A stretch of DNA of 16,066 bases, taken from contig JBGAKX010000099.1 of NCBI GenBank assembly GCA_044224215.1, positions 1-16,066 of the forward strand, given 5' to 3'. The notes beneath the pieces were generated by a model, which worked only from the letters and a program-made list of their open reading frames with translations, ran no database searches and was not told the DNA's origin. Every line of letters starts with the position of its first letter. Position 1 is the stretch's first letter. Position numbers and translations under genes: made by a program. Positions 6,853-13,033 of this stretch are shown here, piece by piece. The stretch comes from DAOMFM01 sp035429825. Its GTDB lineage: Bacteria > Acidobacteriota > Blastocatellia > UBA7656 > JADIYM01.

Positions 6853-7611
6853 ATGCCTGCCGCCAAGCGCAAGAGACTCCGCCCGACCGAAGTACCTCTG
6901 GTGCTGTATGCGCTCGTATCAAAGAAGGCGCTCCGCCGATCCATCCCGACGAGATTTCTGAAGCGTCCGAGCGGCAAGCCGATCGTCCTCTATGAGCGCC
7001 GCCGGCAGGCGGCCCAGCGCTCGACGGGCACGTCGATCATGCTGCGGGTTTCGGCCCGGGCGTCCATGAAGTCCGGCGTTGTGTTTTACAAGGGCCAGGG
7101 AACGAGATACGAAGCCGCGCGAATCCCCCTCAAGTACATCGGCTGTGCCAAGCTGCCCTCGTGGCTGCGCGACCTGCCGGTCATCGACGCGGCCGGCGGC
7201 GTCGTCGTCACAAATGGCCCAAAGGCGCGCATCCTTCTTCTGTCCAAGAGCGACGGCAAGGCGAAACGATGGGTCCTGCCAAAGGGTACGCGCGGGCGAT
7301 CGGAGTCGAGGCGGGGCGCCGCGAGGCGCGAAGTGCTTGAGGAGAGCGGGCTTGGGAGGGTCGACGTCGGGCCGTTTCTCAATCGTGAACGGTACTTTGA
7401 CGTCGAGAACGGCCGGGTTGTCTTCAAGGAAGTGAGCTACTTCTTCATGCGGTGCCCGAAAGGAAGGACGCGGTTGCGCGTCAACCGGGCCGAGGGCTTC
7501 AAGAGCGGCCAGTGGATGCCGATCGACAAGGCGCTCGCCGCCACGAACCCCATCCGGGCGCATCGGTCCATCCGCAAAGCCCGTAGTCTTCTCAATTCCA
7601 GGCAGCGCTAG
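6853..7611 (+). CDS. Nudix hydrolase with N-terminal Tpt1/KptA-like (degenerate) domain
   Basis: A 252-residue two-part protein, predicted cytoplasmic. The C-terminal half is a Nudix pyrophosphohydrolase with a perfect Nudix box at residues 145-167 (G-x5-E-x7-R-E-V-x-E-E-x-G-L; metal ligands E160, E163, E164). It should cleave a nucleoside diphosphate linked to another group; the substrate is unknown. Residues about 14-97 follow the order of the C-terminal ADP-ribosyltransferase-fold lobe of RNA 2'-phosphotransferase Tpt1/KptA: L-x-L-Y, then PIVLY, IMLRVSA, the M-K-S-G-V-V-F-Y run and IPLKYIG. The HGT motif expected after LY reads ALV, so catalysis there is probably lost. The N-terminus is very basic. 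I prefer ATG 6853 over ATG 6799 because the promoter-like boxes lie between them. The Nudix call is secure; the first domain is a by-eye homology. Confidence 0.85.
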   Translation: MPAAKRKRLRPTEVPLVLYALVSKKALRRSIPTRFLKRPSGKPIVLYERRRQAAQRSTGTSIMLRVSARASMKSGVVFYKGQGTRYEAARIPLKYIGCAKLPSWLRDLPVIDAAGGVVVTNGPKARILLLSKSDGKAKRWVLPKGTRGRSESRRGAARREVLEESGLGRVDVGPFLNRERYFDVENGRVVFKEVSYFFMRCPKGRTRLRVNRAEGFKSGQWMPIDKALAATNPIRAHRSIRKARSLLNSRQR

Positions 7612-7655
7612 TATGAATTCTTCGAATACCTTGTAGTGCACCCTGTAATAAGTCG

Positions 7656-7684
7656 TTGACACTGTCCACCCGCCGTCATAAGAT
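7656..7684 (+). promoter_or_regulatory. Sigma-70-type promoter of the small exported protein gene
   Basis: A consensus TTGACA (7656-7661), exactly 17 nt, then TAAGAT (7679-7684). Transcription would start near 7691, leaving a leader of about 35 nt with GGAGGA (7715-7720) 5 nt before the ATG at 7726. This is the best promoter match in the window and suggests strong constitutive expression. Confidence 0.65.
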
Positions 7685-7725
7685 TCGGCCCGTTTCCCCT
7701 CGAATATTCAATTTGGAGGATCTAG

Positions 7726-8154
7726 ATGAAGAAAGCCGTCGTTTCTCTCGCCGCCGTTCTGGTGCTTCTCGCCTCGTTTGCGACCCCGAGCTTTGCGGCC
7801 GGTACGAGCAACTCCGCGTCCAATTCCAAGTGCTCGATCCGCGTCAGCGGACCGGCCACTGCAGCTGCCGGCGAGACGGTCCGTTTCACGGGCACGATCA
7901 CGCTTATCAATGATGGCACGTCTTCGCGCAAGCCGGTCATCTATGAGCTTGGCATCTCCTCGAATGGCGGTCCCGTGGAGCGCATTCCGCTGCGTTCGGG
8001 CGTCAAGACCATGAACGTTGGCTCCAGCAAGACGGCGACTCGTTCGATCACGATCAACGATCGCGTCACGCCTGGCGACTATGTTGTGTATCTGCAGGTG
8101 ACGGTCGACGGTGAGCCGCTTGTCGTCAGCCTCCCGATCACGATCACGAAGTAG
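7726..8154 (+). CDS. Small exported protein of unknown family, Ig-like beta-sandwich predicted
   Basis: I do not recognise the family. The 142-residue product starts with a classical signal peptide: MKK, then a hydrophobic run of A, V and L, with likely cleavage after SFA-A near residue 25. The mature part of about 117 residues alternates hydrophobic and polar residues as in a beta-sandwich: CSIRVSGPATAAAGETVRF, TGTITLIND, VIYELGI, TRSITIND, then PGDYVVYLQVTVDG and PLVVSLPITITK. This layout resembles exported immunoglobulin-like domains. It has a single cysteine just after the Asn/Ser-rich start of the mature chain and no lipobox. It is a stand-alone unit: strong promoter at 7656-7684, GGAGGA ribosome site 5 nt before the ATG, and a strong terminator after the stop. 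That pattern fits an abundant secreted or periplasmic protein. Confidence 0.82.
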   Translation: MKKAVVSLAAVLVLLASFATPSFAAGTSNSASNSKCSIRVSGPATAAAGETVRFTGTITLINDGTSSRKPVIYELGISSNGGPVERIPLRSGVKTMNVGSSKTATRSITINDRVTPGDYVVYLQVTVDGEPLVVSLPITITK

Positions 8155-8165
8155 CACTAACTTTC

Positions 8166-8183
8166 CGGATCCGGCTGGATCCG
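8166..8183 (+). repeat. Small hairpin between stop and terminator
   Basis: Perfect 7-bp arms CGGATCC (8166-8172) and GGATCCG (8177-8183) around a GGCT loop, 11 nt after the stop at 8154 and 3 nt before the terminator stem. Two stacked hairpins may protect the 3' end of the transcript. No U-run follows this first one. Confidence 0.5.
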
Positions 8184-8186
8184 TTC

Positions 8187-8222
8187 AAAAAGGGCCGAAT
8201 CCGCTGTGATTCGGCCCTTTTT
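8187..8222 (+). terminator. Rho-independent terminator of the small exported protein gene
   Basis: A perfect 15-bp stem with arms 8187-8201 and 8208-8222 and a 6-nt loop. The stem core is GGGCCGAATC paired with GATTCGGCCC, and it is flanked by AAAAA on the left and TTTTT on the right. The symmetry means it could also stop transcription from the other side. It isolates the small gene from the downstream protease gene. Confidence 0.92.
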
Positions 8223-8240
8223 GCGTCAACGGATGGTTGT

Positions 8241-8270
8241 TTGTAAACACCTCGCAGTATGTGGTGTAAT
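8241..8270 (+). promoter_or_regulatory. Candidate promoter of the subtilase gene
   Basis: TTGTAA (8241-8246), an 18-nt spacer and TGTAAT (8265-8270, 5 of 6 to TATAAT). This places a start near 8277 and a leader of about 42 nt before the GTG at 8319. The position right after a strong terminator means the protease gene needs its own promoter, which supports the call. Confidence 0.45.
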
Positions 8271-8318
8271 GCTCGGCGCCCGCATTTCGCCCATCCCCGT
8301 ATTCAGGAGTAGATCTCA

Positions 8319-10694
8319 GTGGCTAACCGTCATCGGCTGACTACCGTCGCGCTTGTCGCGCTTCTCGTGTTTCTTCTTCCCAGTGCGTCGCCGCGCGCCG
8401 CAGAGGGACCTTCGGGTGACTACTACTACAACGCCGGCCGGCGAGTGCCGATCGTGAGATCTTCGACGCGGGTGGCGCTTCACGTGAGCGGAGACGCGGC
8501 GCGGTCGAGCGCCCTCCAGATGCTCGGTTCGGTGGACGGCGTTCGAGCCAGTCGCGACATCAAGTCGAGCGGCGTCATCGAGGTCACCGTGCCCGATTCG
8601 AAGGCTGTCTCGACCGGGCTCCGGTCACTCGGCCGGTCCGTCGGCGGCAGCATCCTACCTGTCTTCTTCGAGCCGGGGGCCGAACGCGACGAATCGACGC
8701 TGTTCATCAGCGACGAGATCGTGGTGCAGTTCCGGCCGGACGTCGCACAGGGGACGATCGACGCGCTCAACGCGCGTCTGGGAGCGGACGTCGTCGAACC
8801 GCTCACGTTTGCGCCGAACGGCTTCAAGCTGAGGGTCAACTCGGGCGACCTGGACAGGAACGCGGTCACCGTCGCGAACGCCTACTTCGAGACCGGGTTG
8901 TGTCTGTTCGCGCACCCGAACTTCCTGGCCCACCGGTCGCTGAGGTTCATTCCAAACGACCCCCAGTTCACCAACCAGTGGCATCTGAAGAACACCGGAC
9001 AGGGAGGTGGGACCGTGGGCGCCGACGTCAAGGCCGAACAGGCCTGGGACATCACGCAGGGGAGTACCACGATCTCGGTGGCGGTTGCAGACACCGGCAT
9101 TGACTACCACCACGAAGATCTGCAAGTGAACATCGACGGGACGGTCGCAAAGGTCCACGATCCTCGCGATGTCGTCCACGCAGACAACGATCCGTTCCCG
9201 CAGCCTGGCGACGCGGACGGTTCGCACGGCACGGCTGCGAGTGGTGTTGCTGTCGCATACGGCAACAACGGCATTGGTGTCTCAGGCTCGGCTCCAAAGT
9301 GCCGGCTGGTGCCGATCCAGCTCTATGCCGAATCAACGTTCACACCGAACTCCACCGAAGCGGACGCTTTCACATGGGCTGCGGATCACGCCGACGTGAT
9401 GAGCAACAGCTGGGGTCCGGACAATCCTGGAACGTTGCTGCCCGACGTCACGCGCGCCGCGATGGACTACTGCGGGACGAACGGCCGCGGCGGCAAGGGC
9501 ACCGTGATCTTCTTTGCCGCGGGCAACAGCAACTTCAACATCGACCAGAACAACAACGACACATACAGCGCGTATCCAGGCGTTGTCGCTGTCTCGGCGA
9601 CCACGAACAGTGACACCAAGTCCAGCTACAGCAGCTTTGGCCAGTCGATCGCGGTCGCTGCGCCGTCGAGTGGCGGATCCCGGTCGATCACGACTACCGA
9701 CGTGACGGGGAGCGGTGGCTACAGTTCGGGAAACTACACGAGCACGTTTGGCGGCACTTCGTCAGCGTGTCCGCTCGCCGCCGGCGTCGGCGCGCTGATC
9801 CTGTCGAGAAATCCAAACCTCACGTGGCGCCAGGTCAAGAGCGTGATTTCGCAATCGGCCGACAAGATCGACCCCGGCTTTGGTGCATACGACGCGCTCG
9901 GCCACAGCATCTACTACGGCTACGGCCGCGTGAACGCGCTTCGCGCGTTGCAACTCGCCGTCGCCGGCGGCCCCGACACGGTCGGTCTCTACACCGGCGG
10001 CACGTTCTTCCTGCGCGACTCGAACTCGGGCGGGCCCGCCAACGCGGCGTTCTCGTACGGCGCGGCGGGCTCCGGAATCAAGCCGCTCTCGGGAGACTGG
10101 GACGGCAACGGCACGTCGACCGTCGGCATTTACGACACGGCTACGGGCAATTTCTTCCTTCGAAACACGAACACGCCGGGCGCCGCAGACATCGTCTTCT
10201 CGTTCGGCGCCGGCGGTGCCGGGTACGTTCCGCTGGTTGGCGACTGGGACAACAACGGTACGGACACAGTCGGTCTCTACAACCCGGCAACCGGCAGCTT
10301 CTTCCTCAAGAACACGAATTCGGCTGGCGGAGCGGACATTACGTTCCAGTTTGGAGCCGGCGGTGCGGGTTACATCCCGCTGGTCGGCGACTGGAACGGC
10401 GACGGGACCGACACCATCGGACTCTACAGCCAGGCAACCGGCGCAGCATTCCTCAGAAACGCCAATGCGGCCGGCGGCGCCGACCTGGTCTTCACGTTCG
10501 GTAGCGCAGGCAATTCATACGCGCCAGTGACCGGCGACTGGGACAACGACGGTTCGTCCTCGCTCGGCCTCTACGACCCGGCGACCGGCGCGTTCTTTGT
10601 CCGGAACGGAAACTCGGCAGGGCCTGCCGACTGGACGTTCGCATTCGGCGTGGGCGGCGCGACGCCGCTTGTCGGCAACTGGGACGGCTACTAG
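8319..10694 (+). CDS. Exported subtilisin-like serine protease (S8) with C-terminal repeats
   Basis: A secreted peptidase of 791 residues. A signal peptide covers about 1-28 (basic start, hydrophobic VALVALLVFLLP core). A prodomain region of about 29-210 contains a beta-strand-rich part (DEIVVQFRPD). The S8 domain spans about 210-550, starting near NDPQFTNQWHLKNTGQ. The triad is complete: Asp258 in ADTGID, His303 in GSHGTAASG, Ser481 in GGTSSACP, with oxyanion Asn403 in AAGNS. Residues 553-791 are five repeats of about 47 residues of the form D-T-V-G-L-Y-x-x-x-T-G-x-F-F-L-R-N ... P-L-V-G-D-W-D-x-x-G-T. Their D-W-D-x-D-G runs resemble FG-GAP/VCBS-type calcium sites. The start is GTG, with AGGAG at 8305-8309, 9 nt upstream. 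The tail may anchor the enzyme or bind a substrate; the target is unknown. Confidence 0.93.
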   Translation: MANRHRLTTVALVALLVFLLPSASPRAAEGPSGDYYYNAGRRVPIVRSSTRVALHVSGDAARSSALQMLGSVDGVRASRDIKSSGVIEVTVPDSKAVSTGLRSLGRSVGGSILPVFFEPGAERDESTLFISDEIVVQFRPDVAQGTIDALNARLGADVVEPLTFAPNGFKLRVNSGDLDRNAVTVANAYFETGLCLFAHPNFLAHRSLRFIPNDPQFTNQWHLKNTGQGGGTVGADVKAEQAWDITQGSTTISVAVADTGIDYHHEDLQVNIDGTVAKVHDPRDVVHADNDPFPQPGDADGSHGTAASGVAVAYGNNGIGVSGSAPKCRLVPIQLYAESTFTPNSTEADAFTWAADHADVMSNSWGPDNPGTLLPDVTRAAMDYCGTNGRGGKGTVIFFAAGNSNFNIDQNNNDTYSAYPGVVAVSATTNSDTKSSYSSFGQSIAVAAPSSGGSRSITTTDVTGSGGYSSGNYTSTFGGTSSACPLAAGVGALILSRNPNLTWRQVKSVISQSADKIDPGFGAYDALGHSIYYGYGRVNALRALQLAVAGGPDTVGLYTGGTFFLRDSNSGGPANAAFSYGAAGSGIKPLSGDWDGNGTSTVGIYDTATGNFFLRNTNTPGAADIVFSFGAGGAGYVPLVGDWDNNGTDTVGLYNPATGSFFLKNTNSAGGADITFQFGAGGAGYIPLVGDWNGDGTDTIGLYSQATGAAFLRNANAAGGADLVFTFGSAGNSYAPVTGDWDNDGSSSLGLYDPATGAFFVRNGNSAGPADWTFAFGVGGATPLVGNWDGY

Positions 10695-10700
10695 TTCCCG

Positions 10701-10741
10701 GCTCTCACAGAGGCGCAGACTGACCGTGCCTCTGTGAGAGC
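10701..10741. terminator. 14-bp perfect palindrome between convergent genes
   Basis: Arms GCTCTCACAGAGGC (10701-10714) and GCCTCTGTGAGAGC (10728-10741) with a 13-nt loop. It begins 6 nt after the subtilase stop and includes the holB stop and its last codons. Neither side has a T-run, so it is not a textbook intrinsic terminator. The placement between converging genes still suggests a shared bidirectional terminator or 3'-end stabiliser. Confidence 0.55.
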
Positions 10742-11715
10742 AATATCGATTCGAGCGCGAGCTGGCGATTGACGTTCTGGCGCAACTGCTCGCGCAGACC
10801 CGAGATCGCCTCGACCCACTCGGCGATGCGCTCGGGAACGACTGCGGCCGCGATCTCCGCGAGCCGGGCGGCGATGTCGGCGTTCGCGACGGATTCGGGC
10901 GTTTCGCCGTGCGCGATGCCGTAGATGTCTCGACAGAGCAGCACGAACGTCTGGAGCCGTGATTCGAATTCGGCCCGGTCCTTTCGGCCGACGTCGGCCA
11001 GGTACTGCGCAGCCTTCATCAGCCGGACGCGGTCCTGTTCACCCGCAAGCAGTTCCAAGAGTCCGAGCATCTCCTTTCGTTGCTCGCGGTACTCGGACAG
11101 GTCGGTCGCGACCGCGCGCCCGATCCGTCCAGCGGCGATTCGCGCGAGGAGGTGCGTCTCGTCGGCCGGTCGCTTGAAACTACGAGTGAGAAACTGTTCG
11201 ATCTCGTCCGACTCGACGGGCGCGAACCACAGCGTCTGGCACCGCGACCGGATCGTCTGAAGCAGCGCATACGGCTGATCCGTCACGAGAACGATGAGCG
11301 TCGTTGGCGGAGGCTCCTCGAGCGTCTTGAGCATCGCGTTCGCCGCCTCGTCGCGCATCTGGTGGACGCTGTCCACGATCATCACGCGTCGGCGACCGTC
11401 GAACGGCTGATACTGCGCCTCGCGCGCGAGCTCGCGCATCTGCGCGATCTTCAGGAGCGTTCCTTCCGGTTCGTACACACGCACATCCGGATGTTCGCCC
11501 GCGTCGCCCTGACGGCAGCCGAGACACGCGTCGCATGCATCGCCGTCGACGGGCTGGTGGCACGTGACGGCCTTGGCGAGCTGCCGCGCGAACGTCATCT
11601 TGCCGACGCCCTGCGCGCCCGCGAACAGGAGAGCGTGCGGCAGGCGATCGCGCACGATCGCACGCACAAGCGCATCGCGCACGCGCGCGTTTCCGGCTAG
11701 GTCACGGAGTGACAT
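10705..11715 (-). CDS. holB: DNA polymerase III delta' subunit (clamp loader)
   Basis: Part of the clamp-loader complex that places the sliding clamp on DNA. 336 residues, the usual length. The AAA+ domain begins SLRDLAGNARVRDALVRAI. A P-loop-like GAQGVGKMT lies at 33-41. A zinc module has Cys52, Cys61, Cys64 and Cys67. Then come VMIVDSVHQM (Walker-B position), NAMLKTLEEPPP, and the sensor/arginine-finger motif IRSRCQ. The C-terminal helical collar domain follows. Delta' of E. coli lacks a working P-loop; here the loop looks intact, as in several other phyla. The ATG at 11715 overlaps the end of tmk by 19 nt, the common tmk-holB arrangement, which argues for translational coupling. The last codons form one arm of the palindrome at 10701-10741. 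Confidence 0.93.
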   Translation of the reverse strand: MSLRDLAGNARVRDALVRAIVRDRLPHALLFAGAQGVGKMTFARQLAKAVTCHQPVDGDACDACLGCRQGDAGEHPDVRVYEPEGTLLKIAQMRELAREAQYQPFDGRRRVMIVDSVHQMRDEAANAMLKTLEEPPPTTLIVLVTDQPYALLQTIRSRCQTLWFAPVESDEIEQFLTRSFKRPADETHLLARIAAGRIGRAVATDLSEYREQRKEMLGLLELLAGEQDRVRLMKAAQYLADVGRKDRAEFESRLQTFVLLCRDIYGIAHGETPESVANADIAARLAEIAAAVVPERIAEWVEAISGLREQLRQNVNRQLALESILLSQRHGQSAPL

Positions 11716-12362
11716 CGCACATCCCGCGATAAGAACTCGTCGACGTGGCGATCGACGGCGGCGCCGACTTCGACAACGGAGCCCGATGCGTCGACGACGC
11801 GAAACCGCTCAGGGTTGGCGAGCGCGATCGCGAGATAGCCGTCGCGCACGCGCTGATGGAACTCGCGGACTTCGAGATCGAATCGTGTGAGCGCCTCGGA
11901 GCCCGACGCGTTCGCCCGGGCGGCAAGGCGAGCGAGCGAAACGTCCACGGGAATGTCGAACAGGATCGTGAGGTCCGGCTCGAGGCCGCCGGTCGCGATT
12001 CGGTTCAGCGCAGCGATCACATCGATCCGCAACCCGCGGCCGTGTCCCTGGTACGCGACGGTCGCGTCGATGTACCGGTCGCACAGGACGATACGCCCGT
12101 CGGCGATGGCTGGCTCGATCACCTCGCGAACGTGCTGTGCGCGGTCCGCCGCATACAGCAGCATCTCGGCTTCCGGTGCGAGCGAGGGTGTTCGAGCCTC
12201 GAGAAGGAGCGCTCGCATGGCGGCGCCGGCGGCCGTGCCGCCGGGTTCGCGCGTGACGAGCGTCGGGATGCCCGCCTCTGACAGTCGGGCAGCCTGACGC
12301 TTCAGCTGCGTGGTCTTTCCACTGCCGTCCGTGCCTTCAAAGGTGAGGAACGCTCCGCGCAC
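11697..12362 (-). CDS. tmk: Thymidylate kinase
   Basis: Phosphorylates dTMP to dTDP with ATP, a required step for dTTP supply. From the GTG at 12362 the protein has 221 residues, near the family norm. The P-loop FEGTDGSGKTT is at 8-18, REPGGT at 38-43, and the DRY motif of the dTMP pocket at 95-97 followed by AYQGHGRG. A LID region lies around ARANASGSEALTRFD. The frame is open much further upstream, to 12566, but that extension would run through the hfq coding end and lacks family similarity. Kinase members start a few residues before the F-x-E-G-x-D motif, so GTG 12362 is preferred. It lies 13 bp after hfq and overlaps holB by 19 nt, so the three genes probably share one transcript. Confidence 0.93.
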   Translation of the reverse strand: MRGAFLTFEGTDGSGKTTQLKRQAARLSEAGIPTLVTREPGGTAAGAAMRALLLEARTPSLAPEAEMLLYAADRAQHVREVIEPAIADGRIVLCDRYIDATVAYQGHGRGLRIDVIAALNRIATGGLEPDLTILFDIPVDVSLARLAARANASGSEALTRFDLEVREFHQRVRDGYLAIALANPERFRVVDASGSVVEVGAAVDRHVDEFLSRDVRCHSVT

Positions 12363-12375
12363 GGACGACCCTGCC

Positions 12376-12747
12376 CTATTCCGCGTCGTCCGCAGGCTCG
12401 GGCGCTGGCTCCGGCTCGGGCGCACCCGGTCCGCGCTCGCCGCCGTATCCGCGCGAATCATGAGGCCGGTCCGACCCGTATCGCGGTCCGTGCTCGCGAT
12501 CGCCCGGACGCCCGGGACCGCGCTGCATCCCGCCTCCGCGCGGCAGCGACACGGTCGAGATCGCATGTTTGAAGATCAGCTGTTCCTGGGACCCTGCCTC
12601 CAGAATCAGCGAGTACTTGTCAAAACTCTTGATGCGACCGGTCAGCTTGACACCGCTTATCAGGTAGATCGTGACACCCATCCGTTCACGCCGCGCCTGA
12701 TTCAAAAAATTGTCCTGAATGTTGTTCTGCGGCAGCGACTTGTCCAT
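12376..12747 (-). CDS. hfq: RNA chaperone Hfq with long disordered tail
   Basis: A hexameric Sm-like protein that binds A-rich and U-rich RNA and helps small RNAs pair with mRNAs. From ATG 12747 it has 123 residues. The Sm core (about 5-68) is well conserved: QDNFLNQ, the rim RRER (19-22), YLISGVKLTGRIKSFDKYSLIL, and FKHAIST at 59-65 (the Y-K-H motif of the uridine pocket, here F-K-H). The tail 70-123 is unusual: first Gly/Arg-rich (RGGG, RGPGRPGDREHGPR), then Pro/Glu/Asp-rich and acidic at the tip (EPEPAPEPADDAE). A strong AAGGAGG at 12758-12764 supports this start over a GTG at 12804. The neighbours are tmk and holB rather than the miaA and hflX genes seen with hfq in proteobacteria. Confidence 0.93.
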   Translation of the reverse strand: MDKSLPQNNIQDNFLNQARRERMGVTIYLISGVKLTGRIKSFDKYSLILEAGSQEQLIFKHAISTVSLPRGGGMQRGPGRPGDREHGPRYGSDRPHDSRGYGGERGPGAPEPEPAPEPADDAE

Positions 12748-12764
12748 TCGTTGCCCGCCTCCTT

Positions 12765-12797
12765 GGTCGGTTTTGTTTGGTTTGTTGGTTTTTTGAT
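12765..12797 (-). promoter_or_regulatory. A/C-rich leader immediately upstream of the hfq ribosome site
   Basis: On the minus strand the bases just before the hfq ribosome site are almost only A and C, in runs such as CAAAAAACC, AACAAACC and AAACAAAACC. This stands out against the GC-rich surroundings. Such A-rich, unstructured tracts are the kind bound by the distal face of Hfq, so the leader is a candidate autoregulatory site. If translation instead began at GTG 12804, it would encode a Lys/Asn-rich N-terminal extension. Confidence 0.5.
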
Positions 12798-12913
12798 GCG
12801 CCACGCATTCGGCGTGCGACCATTACCGTACCGAGTCGTTGTCAGAGAGCCCGCCAACGCCGCGTGGGCCTTTGAAAAGCTAGCACACTGCCGGCGAGCG
12901 CGGCAAGAAACGG

Positions 12914-12955
12914 CCTTTACGGCTTTGCGGCCTCTGCGACTCTGCGGCTTCGCGT
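12914..12955. repeat. Degenerate tandem array of 8-9-mers (CTCTGCGG-like)
   Basis: Five imperfect units run head to tail: CTTTACGG, CTTTGCGG, CCTCTGCGA, CTCTGCGG and CTTCGCGT. The surrounding gene-free DNA continues the style (CTTCTCTGTGTGCGGG just after). On the other strand it reads as CGCAGAG-type units. The array lies between divergent hfq and the histidine kinase gene and ends about 20 bp before the kinase -35 box. I see no reading frame, and no other convincing structure in the rest of 12805-13033. Confidence 0.6.
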
Positions 12956-12977
12956 CACCGCCTTCTCTGTGTGCGGG

Positions 12978-13006
12978 TAAACACGCCGTGGAGTTTCGAC
13001 TATACT
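12978..13006 (+). promoter_or_regulatory. Candidate promoter of the two-component operon
   Basis: TAAACA (12978-12983, 4 of 6 to TTGACA), a 17-nt spacer, then TATACT (13001-13006, 5 of 6 to TATAAT). Transcription would start near 13013 and give a leader of about 20 nt with AGGAG at 13024-13028. Confidence 0.5.
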
Positions 13007-13033
13007 GATAGCCTGCGGGAGACAGGAGCGTCG

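Noticed and set aside
9975..10691. C-terminal repeats read as a CRISPR or DNA-level tandem repeat
   Set aside because: The period of about 140 bp is in frame, units differ at many synonymous sites, and there are no spacers. It is a protein repeat.
12363..12566. N-terminal extension of tmk to an upstream start
   Set aside because: It would be translated through the hfq tail in another frame, has no kinase similarity, and family members start just before F-x-E-G-x-D.
12971..13033. Earlier GTG start for the histidine kinase
   Set aside because: It overlaps the promoter boxes and lacks a ribosome site, whereas GTG 13034 has AGGAG 5 nt upstream.
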